64,000 bases of DNA from JAGOTP01 sp964582475 (GTDB lineage: Bacteria; Patescibacteriota; Patescibacteriia; 2-12-FULL-60-25). The stretch is taken from contig CAZOQS010000001.1 of the NCBI GenBank assembly GCA_964582475.1, forward strand, positions 248,001 through 312,000, in the 5' to 3' direction. Of this stretch, positions 52,609 through 60,160 are shown in pieces (the stretch's first letter is position 1; each line of letters begins with the position of its first letter). The notes beneath the pieces were generated by a model, which searched no databases, was not told the DNA's origin, and was given only the letters and a program-made list of their open reading frames with translations. The position numbers and the translations under genes were made by a program.

Positions 52609-53112
52609 GTGAAGAATGGTATGCGACAGATGATTGGCTTGTTCGTGGCCTTGGTCGCAGTGGGGTGTGACGCCCCGACGGCCACCACGGCGCTCGAGCC
52701 GGAGGATCGCGGCCGCCGCGAACGCGAGGCGCTCGCGGAGCAGACCATGAACGACCAGCAGCGCCTGGTGCGGCAGCTCCAGACCCAGGTGGCCGAGCTG
52801 ACGCAGAACGCGCGCTCCGACTCGGAGCGCCTGAACAACCTCGAAGAGGCCCGCAGGCAGCTCGAGACGGATCGGAACGAGGCTGAGCTGCGCATCCGCG
52901 CGCTGCACAGCTACGCGATCCGTGCCCAGTGCGACGGATTCGTCGCGGCACAGACCACCTGTCGCCAGGGACAGTGGCTGAACGAGGCCTGCTCGCGGCG
53001 GCACGTGGTGCCCCGCGCCTGCCTGCGCATCGGCGCGAACTACCCCAGATTCCCCATCTGGGCCTACACCAACTGGGAGCCTGTTCCGGGCTACAATCTC
53101 CCAGTTCGCTGA
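52609..53112 (+). CDS. GC-rich coiled-coil lipoprotein
   Basis: 167 aa, GTG start fixed by GGAGG 5 nt upstream. Lipoprotein signal with Cys20 (LVAVGC), a long charged coiled coil (about 33-105, RERQ/REREALAE...QLETDRNEA), then a Cys-rich globular tail (CDGF, TTCRQG, EACSRR, RACLR). Predicted lipid-anchored on the outer face of the membrane. Divergent from the zinc-ribbon gene with tail-to-tail promoters. No family recognised. Confidence 0.6.
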   Translation: MKNGMRQMIGLFVALVAVGCDAPTATTALEPEDRGRREREALAEQTMNDQQRLVRQLQTQVAELTQNARSDSERLNNLEEARRQLETDRNEAELRIRALHSYAIRAQCDGFVAAQTTCRQGQWLNEACSRRHVVPRACLRIGANYPRFPIWAYTNWEPVPGYNLPVR

Positions 53113-53158
53113 TCCTTCAACCCTCAACACCCAGCCTCGCTGGGAGAAAGGTCTCTCT

Positions 53159-53210
53159 CACCCCAACCAAGATGACATCCTGTCACTCGCGGTCGGGGTG
53201 TTGTCGTTTA
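53159..53210 (+). terminator. Two-tier terminator of the coiled-coil lipoprotein gene
   Basis: CACCCC / GGGGTG outer stem with an inner TGACA-TCC-TGTCA stem, tail TTGTCGTTTAAA. The tail nearly matches that at 57072-57083. Confidence 0.75.
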
Positions 53211-53224
53211 AAAGAAAAGCGTCT

Positions 53225-54490
53225 TTAGGCATTCTTTGCTGCGTTGTTATCCAACGCTTTGCAAAATGGATAGATCGCGATCTGGAGAAAGGCGACAAAG
53301 ACAATGGCGATAAAGGGGGACTGAGCTGGAGCGATAAAATACGCAAGTAAAAATAACAGCAACCCAAAGACTCTTCCAATATCTAGCATAATCTCACGAT
53401 CAAGAAGCAGTCCTTCGTGTGTTGACCCAGTAAGTCGTTGTTCTACTTCAATCGCATGGTACATGGTTGCGACGGTGACCCACCACCGAAGCGCCGTTGT
53501 TCCAACTGAGATCACCATACAAATAATGATGCCAACGGGACGAGGAAGAAAAAGAGCGGCACAGGCGGCGAAGAGACCTCCAATAATGGGGGCGAATAAG
53601 ACGGGGAGCCGACGATCGTGTGTAACAAATCGGCCTGCAAGGAAAATGCTCAAAGCGGTCACGAGTGCTCCGATTGAACTAAATGTTCCAATGGCTCCTT
53701 CGAGTCCAATAAAGAGAACCGTTAAAATAATGGGCAGAAGGCCGCTGACCCCACTGATCACGCCTTGGGTGAAATCCAATCCGCGAAGAAGCCTCCATTG
53801 TTTGCTGAGTGGAGCAAGTCTCAAGGAGGGGCGTTTTGGTAAAGGTTCAGCTCGATTGTAGGCAATCGTTCCTCCAATGCCTAAAAGCACACAGGCGCCG
53901 AGTCCCATCCAGCGATAGCCTTCAAGAACCGTGAACCATCCGGAACGGATCCCGAGCTCAAGTCCCCAGCCGATAAGTAGGGGGATAACGAGCCCAGAGA
54001 GTGTTCCGATCAGTGATTCGATCGAGCTAAAGTGTAGACGCGTACTTTTTGTTGTAACGCTGAGGGTGAGGTAGTTTCGCGTTGACCAAAGAAAGCCTTG
54101 CGCGACTCCTAGTAGTGCTCCAAATGAAATAACAACGGCAGGGAGGAAGGTGGGAGAGAAGATGAGAAGCAGCGGGATAACTCCCGCGCCGATCGTCCCT
54201 ACGAGAAACAGGAAACGATGAGTGACCCGTCCGACGAAGCGATAACTGAGGTAGAACCCAAGCGGAAGAAAAAGAAAGAATGCGACTGTGTAGAGAATGA
54301 GCACAGGCAGGCTCTTTCCTTGGCGCCAGAGAAAGACGTTTGTGAACGTGCCAACCATGGGACTTGCCAGCGCCAGAAAAAAGAACGCGATCAGCAGGCG
54401 ATAGGCAGCTGCAAGTAAGCGTGGTGGTGGAGGCATGGTCGTTGAATCAACGCGAAGAATAACAGACGCAGGCGGTTCGCGGAATGGCAT
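53225..54490 (-). CDS. MFS-type transporter
   Basis: 421 aa, about 12 membrane helices. Major facilitator pattern with a GAxLGVAQGFLWSTRNY-type segment and a RFVGRVTHRF loop between helices 2 and 3. An in-frame ATG at 54436 is an alternative start. Divergent from a TrmB-type regulator with an 18-bp palindrome between, so it is likely a regulated efflux or uptake pump. Substrate unknown. Confidence 0.8.
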   Translation of the reverse strand: MPFREPPASVILRVDSTTMPPPPRLLAAAYRLLIAFFFLALASPMVGTFTNVFLWRQGKSLPVLILYTVAFFLFLPLGFYLSYRFVGRVTHRFLFLVGTIGAGVIPLLLIFSPTFLPAVVISFGALLGVAQGFLWSTRNYLTLSVTTKSTRLHFSSIESLIGTLSGLVIPLLIGWGLELGIRSGWFTVLEGYRWMGLGACVLLGIGGTIAYNRAEPLPKRPSLRLAPLSKQWRLLRGLDFTQGVISGVSGLLPIILTVLFIGLEGAIGTFSSIGALVTALSIFLAGRFVTHDRRLPVLFAPIIGGLFAACAALFLPRPVGIIICMVISVGTTALRWWVTVATMYHAIEVEQRLTGSTHEGLLLDREIMLDIGRVFGLLLFLLAYFIAPAQSPFIAIVFVAFLQIAIYPFCKALDNNAAKNA

Positions 54491-54546
54491 ACCCTCTCTT
54501 TAATTCTTCAAAATATATCGACACATGATACAAATGTGATTCAAAT

Positions 54547-54564
54547 TTTGCTTATTTAAGCAAA
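54547..54564. promoter_or_regulatory. Palindromic operator candidate (MFS / TrmB)
   Basis: TTTGCTTA-TT-TAAGCAAA, 8-bp perfect arms, in the gap between the divergent transporter and regulator genes. AAGC recurs next to it. Confidence 0.5.
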
Positions 54565-54600
54565 TTAAGCTATAAAAAATCCATCAATTTTTATTGAACT

Positions 54601-55344
54601 ATGAAATCAACTCTCATCGCGTGGCTTGCATCAACCGGTCTGGATGAACAACGCGCAGAACTCTATCTTGCCGCTCTCTCGAAAGGGGAGGCAACAGCAG
54701 CTGAAATCGCGGATACCGTGAAAATGCGCCGTACGGCTGTTTACGACAACCTACGAGTCCTTGAAGCACGTGGGTATATTCAAGTTGTGAAGCATGGAAA
54801 ACGTAGAGTGTTTGTGGCACTCCATCCAAAAGAATTGCAAAAGCGGTTTGAGCGTTTACAGGGTCAGCTGAAAGATCTTCTTCCAGATTTCTTGTCGGTG
54901 TATGCGGGGTCGTCGGCGTTGCCTTTCACACAGGTATTTCAGGGTCCGCAGGCGGCACGTGAGCTGTTCGAGGACATCATCAACGTTGCAAAAGAAGAGT
55001 ATGTCTACTTTTCTCCTCAGATTCTGGCTGCGCAGATGCTAGATAAAAAATACATCAAACAGTGGATTGAGCGACGGATCAAAAAGGGGATTTCATCCAG
55101 GTCACTTCGGGTCAAAAGCAAGCTTGTCGCAGATCCATTTTTCTCCGAAGAGCGTAAAGCTCTTCGTCAGATCCGATATTTACCAGGCCAGATCGAACTA
55201 AAAGCCTCGATTTATCTCTACGGAGATAACATCGGGATCCTGTCGACACGCGAGGAAAATAGCGCCTGTATTATTCATTCGCCAGATCTTGCGTTTAGTC
55301 TCAAACAAATCTTTGAACTTTTATGGAGTGTAAGTAAACCATAA
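54601..55344 (+). CDS. TrmB-family transcriptional regulator
   Basis: 247 aa. N-terminal winged HTH (residues 1-75: LYLAALSKGEATAAEIADTV, RTAVYDNLRVLEARGYI), then a helical linker and a C-terminal ligand-binding region of the TrmB kind (VYFSPQILAAQML...). Probably controls the divergent MFS gene through the palindrome at 54547. Ligand unknown. Confidence 0.85.
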   Translation: MKSTLIAWLASTGLDEQRAELYLAALSKGEATAAEIADTVKMRRTAVYDNLRVLEARGYIQVVKHGKRRVFVALHPKELQKRFERLQGQLKDLLPDFLSVYAGSSALPFTQVFQGPQAARELFEDIINVAKEEYVYFSPQILAAQMLDKKYIKQWIERRIKKGISSRSLRVKSKLVADPFFSEERKALRQIRYLPGQIELKASIYLYGDNIGILSTREENSACIIHSPDLAFSLKQIFELLWSVSKP

Positions 55345-55370
55345 AATACTATTTTATTGGTACGAGGAAA

Positions 55371-55396
55371 CCGGAACTGTTGAGCAACAGTTCCGG
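55371..55396. terminator. Perfect hairpin with 2-nt loop
   Basis: CCGGAACTGTTG / CAACAGTTCCGG, 12 pairs. On the minus strand the tail is TTTCCTCG. It ends the GC-rich gene at 55446-56066 and may also stop the TrmB transcript. Confidence 0.65.
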
Positions 55397-55445
55397 CATT
55401 GTCCCAGGGGATGGGAAGAGTGGGTGGGGGTGGTGGCGGCTCATC

Positions 55446-56066
55446 TCAGTGCTTGCGGACGAGCGCCTGGAGGGTCGGATGTGCCGGGGGCGTGTTGCGC
55501 TTACGAATCTCCGATTCGTAGAGTTCCTTCAGCGCTTCCGTCTGACGCTGGACTTCCTGCGAGGACAGGTTGCCGTCCTCGTCGAACGTGCGCCTCTGGC
55601 CCATCGCTTCTCCGAGGCACGACGGCCGGACGTGGAGAAACGCCTCGACCTGGAAGGGCTCCGTCATCACGAGCTTCATGTAGCTCGTGCGGGGCTCCTT
55701 CCTCGCATCTGCCCTGACGAAGCCCTTGATCGTGACGCCGTCCACCTGGAGCTCGTAGGGCTGATGCAGTTCGTGCATCCGCTTCTCCTTGAGCTCGTGG
55801 TGCTGCTGGAGGAGCTCGATCAGCTTGTGCGCCGCCTCCTTGGCGAAGGTTTGAACTGCCTTCGTCCCTTGACTCGCGATCTCGTCCGGAACGACGTTGA
55901 GGTCGTAGGTCGAGTAGTCGCTCGTTCCGAAGAAGAAGCCGATCCGGATCTTGCCCGCTTCATCTCCGTACACGAGGGTGAAGGGTCCTTCCGTGGACTT
56001 GCACTTCTCGCGGCACACGACACGGACATCCTTGGGAAACTTGAGAAACAGTTCACGCGCCTTCAT
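55446..56066 (-). CDS. GC-rich hypothetical protein
   Basis: 206 aa from ATG56066, chosen because AAGGA lies 8 nt upstream; an ATG at 56108 would add 14 residues but runs through a hairpin (56084-56109, GATGCA/TGCATC). Cys pair in VCREKCKS near residue 18, a beta domain (FTLVYGDEAGKIRIGFFFG), a long charged helix (KLIELLQQHHELKEKRMHELH) and a C-terminal helix. Not recognised. GC-rich unlike the flanking genes. I found no clear promoter. The gap 56067-56234 holds only this leader. Confidence 0.5.
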   Translation of the reverse strand: MKARELFLKFPKDVRVVCREKCKSTEGPFTLVYGDEAGKIRIGFFFGTSDYSTYDLNVVPDEIASQGTKAVQTFAKEAAHKLIELLQQHHELKEKRMHELHQPYELQVDGVTIKGFVRADARKEPRTSYMKLVMTEPFQVEAFLHVRPSCLGEAMGQRRTFDEDGNLSSQEVQRQTEALKELYESEIRKRNTPPAHPTLQALVRKH

Positions 56067-56234
56067 GGAGGATCCTTTTGTTTGATGCAAGAAGTGGGTT
56101 TCATGCATCGAATAGACAGTAAAACGTTACGTACGTGTAGGACGAATATATCGAGCGTAAAATGGGAAGATTTCCAAAAGATGGCTAGAAAAAGCCGTTA
56201 TTTTTTTGAATGTTCGTCAATTTTTTCTGAAGAA

Positions 56235-57032
56235 CTATAGCTGATAGATCTGTTGTGACCGCGCTAAACGCGAGAGATCGATATCTTGGGTGAATACGGC
56301 TTCATCGTGGTGGTCTAATTTCTGTAACGTTCCAAGAACCGGCATCACGATCTGCGAATGACCGATGAGCGTATCTTGTGTCCCATTCGCGTATGGCTGA
56401 ATGCCGGCTGCGTTCGCATAGATGAGGGCTGCATTTGTTTCTATGGATCGAACGAGGCAGAGCGCATCCATTTGCTGTTCTTCTGAAAAAGGATTGAAGC
56501 TCGCCATCGATTCAGCGATTTCTCTGTACCAATAGCTTGGACAATAGATGAGCTGGACGCCTTGCGCTTTCATGCGCTGAAAGATCTCTGGAAAGAGCAT
56601 GTCCCAACAAATGACGATTCCCGCTTTTCCATAGGCGGTTTCAAAGACAGGCGCTTCGGTGCCAGGTTTGAGAAATGCGTATTCGGAGGGATAGAGATGG
56701 TTCTTTTGATAGGTCCCGAGCACTTCACCTTTTGCATTGATGTAGTAGCTCGTATTGAAATTACCATCGGCTGTTCCCTCCATGGAGGAGCCGGTCACGA
56801 TATCGATCTGATATTTCTGAGCGAGTGCTTGAAAGGCGCTCCGCGCCTGATTTGTTGTATCTAGTTTTGTGAGATCGCCAAAAATAGATCCCGTCATGCA
56901 ATCTTCAGGAAAAACAATGACTTGCGCGGATTGGTTGGCAGTCTCTTTTATGAAGCCTTCCATTCGTTCAAGGTTCGCTTGTCGATCAAGATGCGCAATC
57001 TGAAACTGGACGACGGCAATACGTACGGACAT
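56235..57032 (-). CDS. Carbon-nitrogen hydrolase (nitrilase superfamily)
   Basis: 265 aa from ATG57032. Catalytic triad Glu43 (FPEDCM), Lys110 (YQKNHLYPSE) and Cys142 (VICWDMLFPE). Such enzymes hydrolyse amides such as deaminated glutathione or carbamoyl compounds, or act as N-acyl amidases; substrate unknown. ATG57032 lies 7 nt after a TATCGT -10, favouring it over the ATG at 57065. Confidence 0.9.
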   Translation of the reverse strand: MSVRIAVVQFQIAHLDRQANLERMEGFIKETANQSAQVIVFPEDCMTGSIFGDLTKLDTTNQARSAFQALAQKYQIDIVTGSSMEGTADGNFNTSYYINAKGEVLGTYQKNHLYPSEYAFLKPGTEAPVFETAYGKAGIVICWDMLFPEIFQRMKAQGVQLIYCPSYWYREIAESMASFNPFSEEQQMDALCLVRSIETNAALIYANAAGIQPYANGTQDTLIGHSQIVMPVLGTLQKLDHHDEAVFTQDIDLSRLARSQQIYQL

Positions 57033-57039
57033 ATTTGCT

Positions 57040-57045
57040 ACGATA
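57040..57045 (-). promoter_or_regulatory. -10 element of the nitrilase-family gene
   Basis: Minus strand TATCGT, 7 nt before ATG57032. Leaderless mRNA predicted. Confidence 0.5.
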
Positions 57046-57071
57046 ACGGACCGAACGGGTTTCATCCACTC

Positions 57072-57134
57072 TTTAAACGACGAACACCCGAATCGAGCAG
57101 AGACTCCGAGTACGGGGTCGTCGATGGCGGGTGT
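57072..57134 (-). terminator. Terminator of the 57179-57571 gene
   Basis: Minus strand ACACCCG / CGGGTGT outer stem with ATCGA / TCGAT inside, tail TCGTCGTTTAAA, nearly the same tail as at 53199-53210. Confidence 0.7.
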
Positions 57135-57178
57135 GTGCCTCCTAGTCTTGGGTTGTTCCTCTTATTGTTCGCGTTTGA

Positions 57179-57571
57179 CTACCGGCGCGCCTTGCGGCGC
57201 TGGTCGTTGCCTTCGACGGGATCTGCGGGCTGCCCTTCTTCCTCTGCCCCTTCGGGCGCGATTCGGACACCTCCGTTCTGCGGTGTCTTGGCCTGCAGGG
57301 CGAGGGCTTCATGGAGCCTGCGGTCGAAGTCGGCGCCCAGGTCCCTGTCGACCAGGAGGAGCTTGATGGCGTCCCCCGTAGCTTCGGCGATCTGTCGCTT
57401 CTCCGCGAGGACCGCCAGTTCGTGCTTGCGTTGAGCCTCGCGCTCCTTGCGTTGTTGACGTGCCTTGACAGTTTGCGAGATGAACGCCCCGATCCCGCCG
57501 CCGAAGGCGAGCAGGAGGAGGAAGATGATGAAGTCGTTCTGGCTGATGAAGGTCAGGATGTCATGCAGCAT
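57179..57571 (-). CDS. GC-rich single-pass membrane protein with coiled coil
   Basis: 130 aa. Membrane helix near the N-terminus (about 13-33, NDFIIFLLLLAFGGGIGAFI), then a charged coiled coil (ARQQRKEREAQRKHELAVL) and an acidic Gly/Glu-rich tail. Membrane-anchored cytoplasmic protein of unknown role. GAGG lies 9 nt before the ATG. GC-rich, with its own promoter and terminator between native genes. Confidence 0.55.
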   Translation of the reverse strand: MLHDILTFISQNDFIIFLLLLAFGGGIGAFISQTVKARQQRKEREAQRKHELAVLAEKRQIAEATGDAIKLLLVDRDLGADFDRRLHEALALQAKTPQNGGVRIAPEGAEEEGQPADPVEGNDQRRKARR

Positions 57572-57634
57572 TGCTATCGGCCTCGCGTTTGGGGTTGTCG
57601 ATCCATCGTGAGAGAATCCAAAGGACAGTTCGGA

Positions 57635-57663
57635 TTTATAATCTTTTATGTAGAGAATGTCAA
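57635..57663 (-). promoter_or_regulatory. Promoter of the 57179-57571 gene
   Basis: Minus strand TTGACA, 17-bp spacer, TATAAA. The -35 contains the stop codon of the upstream methyltransferase gene. Confidence 0.75.
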
Positions 57664-58427
57664 TCCACCTTCTTCAAAAATGCGACTTCTGAGTCTGAAT
57701 GAGTCTGGTCCAATGCGAGGATCTCTTTTGCGGAGACAGGGTGGGGATCTGCGGCAGGATCTTTGTAAGGCTTTCGTGCAAGGAGAACCTCATCTCCCCC
57801 TAGTTGGCCCGTAACGAATATCTTGAAGACTTTTCCAGGAGTATAAGCGACGTCATATCCAAGAGCGATGAAGGCATCCGCAAATTCTTTTCCCGTCCGT
57901 TCTTTGAGCTCAGTCGAAAGGCTAGGGAACACGGCCTTAATAAAACCGCCTTCTGCGAGTACCTGATCGAGTCTCGCGATTAATTGCGTTGGTCGTTCCG
58001 TGTAACCGATCGAGCGTACGGCTAAGATGCAGCCGATAGATGCTGGTCGAACGCCACGCAACACCTCCGCAGACGTAAGAATAATATCTTTTTTTGGAAG
58101 ATGTACTCCGTGTTCCTCGTGCTGTGTGAGAGAGGTCGCTTTGAAACTTAGACCTTCTGCAAAAGGGGACTGGGCGATCTCCTGTATTCCTTTGGAAGAA
58201 CCCGTTCCAATATCTAATACAACCTTACTTTGACCAAAGGATCTTACCTGTTCGAACGTTCCGCTCACACCTCGCAAGGTATACGAGTACATCGCGCCAT
58301 TGCGTATGTCTTTCCACTTTTTCTGTTTATCATGTTCTCGTCCCTCGCGTATTTGACGAGCCACGGCGTCCCTATCGGCGTGTCCGTTTGGGAGAGATGC
58401 AACCCCTTTTATTTCTGGATTAAACAT
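57660..58427 (-). CDS. Class I SAM-dependent methyltransferase-like protein
   Basis: 255 aa from ATG58427 (ATG58445 is an alternative). Motif I KVVLDIGTGSSKG (about 72-84) marks an AdoMet-binding Rossmann fold; later PASIGCILAVRSIGYTERP and VLAEGGFIKAVFP fit motifs IV-VI. Substrate unknown. Divergent from the MerR gene. Its stop overlaps the -35 of the downstream GC-rich gene. Confidence 0.75.
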   Translation of the reverse strand: MFNPEIKGVASLPNGHADRDAVARQIREGREHDKQKKWKDIRNGAMYSYTLRGVSGTFEQVRSFGQSKVVLDIGTGSSKGIQEIAQSPFAEGLSFKATSLTQHEEHGVHLPKKDIILTSAEVLRGVRPASIGCILAVRSIGYTERPTQLIARLDQVLAEGGFIKAVFPSLSTELKERTGKEFADAFIALGYDVAYTPGKVFKIFVTGQLGGDEVLLARKPYKDPAADPHPVSAKEILALDQTHSDSEVAFLKKVD

Positions 58428-58558
58428 AGCGGTATTTGCGCGCATGATAACAAAAAGGCGATCTGGAGTGTAGGGAAAGATCAGTCTTGACTCTTACGTA
58501 ACGTCATAGTTTAGTCTTCGTATCAGGTGAGGTCGACACCCGCCCATATCCAAGAACT

Positions 58559-59326
58559 ATGCCGTATACCGTGAACAAGCTAGCGAAGATTGCTGGCGTC
58601 AGCGTGCGAACCCTTCATTATTACGATGAAGTTGGGTTATTGAAGCCGTCAGCGATCCAGGAGAATGGCTATCGCGTCTATGAAGAACGTGAGCTGTTGT
58701 TGTTGCAGCAAATTCTGTTTTTTCGCGAGCTTGAATTCTCCGTTGAAGAGATTAAGCGCATCTTGTCTTCTTCAGAGTTCGATTTACGCCAGGCATTATG
58801 TGACCATCGCGCATTGATTGAATTAAAAAAGAAACGTTTGTCGGGGCTGATAAAGACGATTGATATGACTCTTAAAAAACTAGACCAAGAAACACCTATG
58901 GACGACCAAGACATGAAGGAGCTCTACGAGACCTTTGGCGAAGACACGATGAAGCAATACGCGGATGAAGTGAAGCAGCGCTGGGGGAATACGGACGCCT
59001 ATAAACAGTCAATGGAACGCTACTCTAAGACGACAAAGGCTGATCTTGAGAAGTACAAGCACGATTCAGATGTCTTCATGAAGAAGGTTGCAGTAACGAT
59101 GGATAAGGGGGCGACGAGTCCTGAGTTTCAGGCCTTAATCGCCGAGCACTTCAAGTCACTGAGTACCTGGTATGAGCCAAACTTCGAGATGTATCGCGGC
59201 CTCGCAAAGATGTATGTAGATGATCCACGTTTCACGGCCTACTATGAAAACTATCGTTCAGGTCTTGCGAAGGTGTTTAGTGAGGGGATGATGTATTTCA
59301 TCGAACGGAACGAGCCGAAGAAATAG
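58559..59326 (+). CDS. MerR-family regulator with TipAS domain
   Basis: 255 aa. N-terminal MerR winged helix (YTVNKLAKIAGVSVRTLHYYDEVGLLKPS), dimerisation coiled coil (about 70-105), then an all-helical TipAS-like ligand domain (SPEFQALIAEHFKSLSTWY). TipA-type proteins bind drugs or peptides and turn on their own operon or efflux genes. No target operator is obvious here. Convergent with the DUF4239 gene. Confidence 0.9.
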   Translation: MPYTVNKLAKIAGVSVRTLHYYDEVGLLKPSAIQENGYRVYEERELLLLQQILFFRELEFSVEEIKRILSSSEFDLRQALCDHRALIELKKKRLSGLIKTIDMTLKKLDQETPMDDQDMKELYETFGEDTMKQYADEVKQRWGNTDAYKQSMERYSKTTKADLEKYKHDSDVFMKKVAVTMDKGATSPEFQALIAEHFKSLSTWYEPNFEMYRGLAKMYVDDPRFTAYYENYRSGLAKVFSEGMMYFIERNEPKK

Positions 59327-59336
59327 AGATGATTGA

Positions 59337-60152
59337 TTAGCGTGCAGCTCGAGCACGACTTGTCTTGCGCTGCTTCGGCTGTATCTCGGCACGAATCTTC
59401 CGTTCCACCGCTTCAATCGGCGTACAGTCCGTTTCGTCGTGTTGTGAGATGCCTGGACGATAATGAAATGGATTATCAAGATCTTTGACCAGCTCGATCA
59501 TATAAATCAGAAGATAGGATAGTCCAAGGCAGAAAAAGAAATTCACAAACGTGCTTCCCATCGATGTCAGGAGGAGGGTGGTGACGATGATCAGGGTGAA
59601 GACTTCCCCGATGGCGTAGCCCGTTGAGACGAATGCGACTTCTCGAATCGTTCGAATACGCAGCATCAAGCGGCGAATATTTTGTTGTTCCTGTTTCAAG
59701 CGAACGATGAAGTTGGCTTGGGTTAGGGGTTCAAAGGCGGCGAATGATTCATTCAAATTACGAATGCACTGCATGACGTCGCCGGTCGACGCCTTCTTAT
59801 GCAGGGATTGTTTGATGCTCTGGATGAGCGCCAAGAGCTGCTCAAGACAGCGTACCGATTCTGGCTGTGTAGGTTTTGTCGCGCGTAAAATGAGGCACTC
59901 ATCTGTGATCGCGTCTAAACTGGCGGCGACTTCTCCGGGTAAGCGTTCTGCTTCTTTGTATTCAGGCAAAGAGCCGGCGATGAGGAAGCCTAATAAGAAA
60001 ACATCGGCTGAGACCGCAGCCGTCACTAGCGCGGACAACGCGATCGGCTGCCATTCGAAGTGCATCAAGAGGTACTTCAGAAAGGCAATTACGAGGAGCC
60101 ACGGTAGGACGCGTACCGTCAGATGGTGCTTATGAAAGAACGTTAAAAACAT
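59337..60152 (-). CDS. DUF4239 (bestrophin-like) membrane protein
   Basis: 271 aa. N- and C-terminal pairs of membrane helices (about 14-65 and 180-225) flank a helical loop with FLLGFLIAGSLPEYKEAERLPGEVAASLDAI, matching DUF4239. Possibly an ion channel, but function is not established. Follows the lectin gene by 8 nt and is likely cotranscribed. Confidence 0.7.
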   Translation of the reverse strand: MFLTFFHKHHLTVRVLPWLLVIAFLKYLLMHFEWQPIALSALVTAAVSADVFLLGFLIAGSLPEYKEAERLPGEVAASLDAITDECLILRATKPTQPESVRCLEQLLALIQSIKQSLHKKASTGDVMQCIRNLNESFAAFEPLTQANFIVRLKQEQQNIRRLMLRIRTIREVAFVSTGYAIGEVFTLIIVTTLLLTSMGSTFVNFFFCLGLSYLLIYMIELVKDLDNPFHYRPGISQHDETDCTPIEAVERKIRAEIQPKQRKTSRARAAR

Positions 60153-60160
60153 ACACCTTA

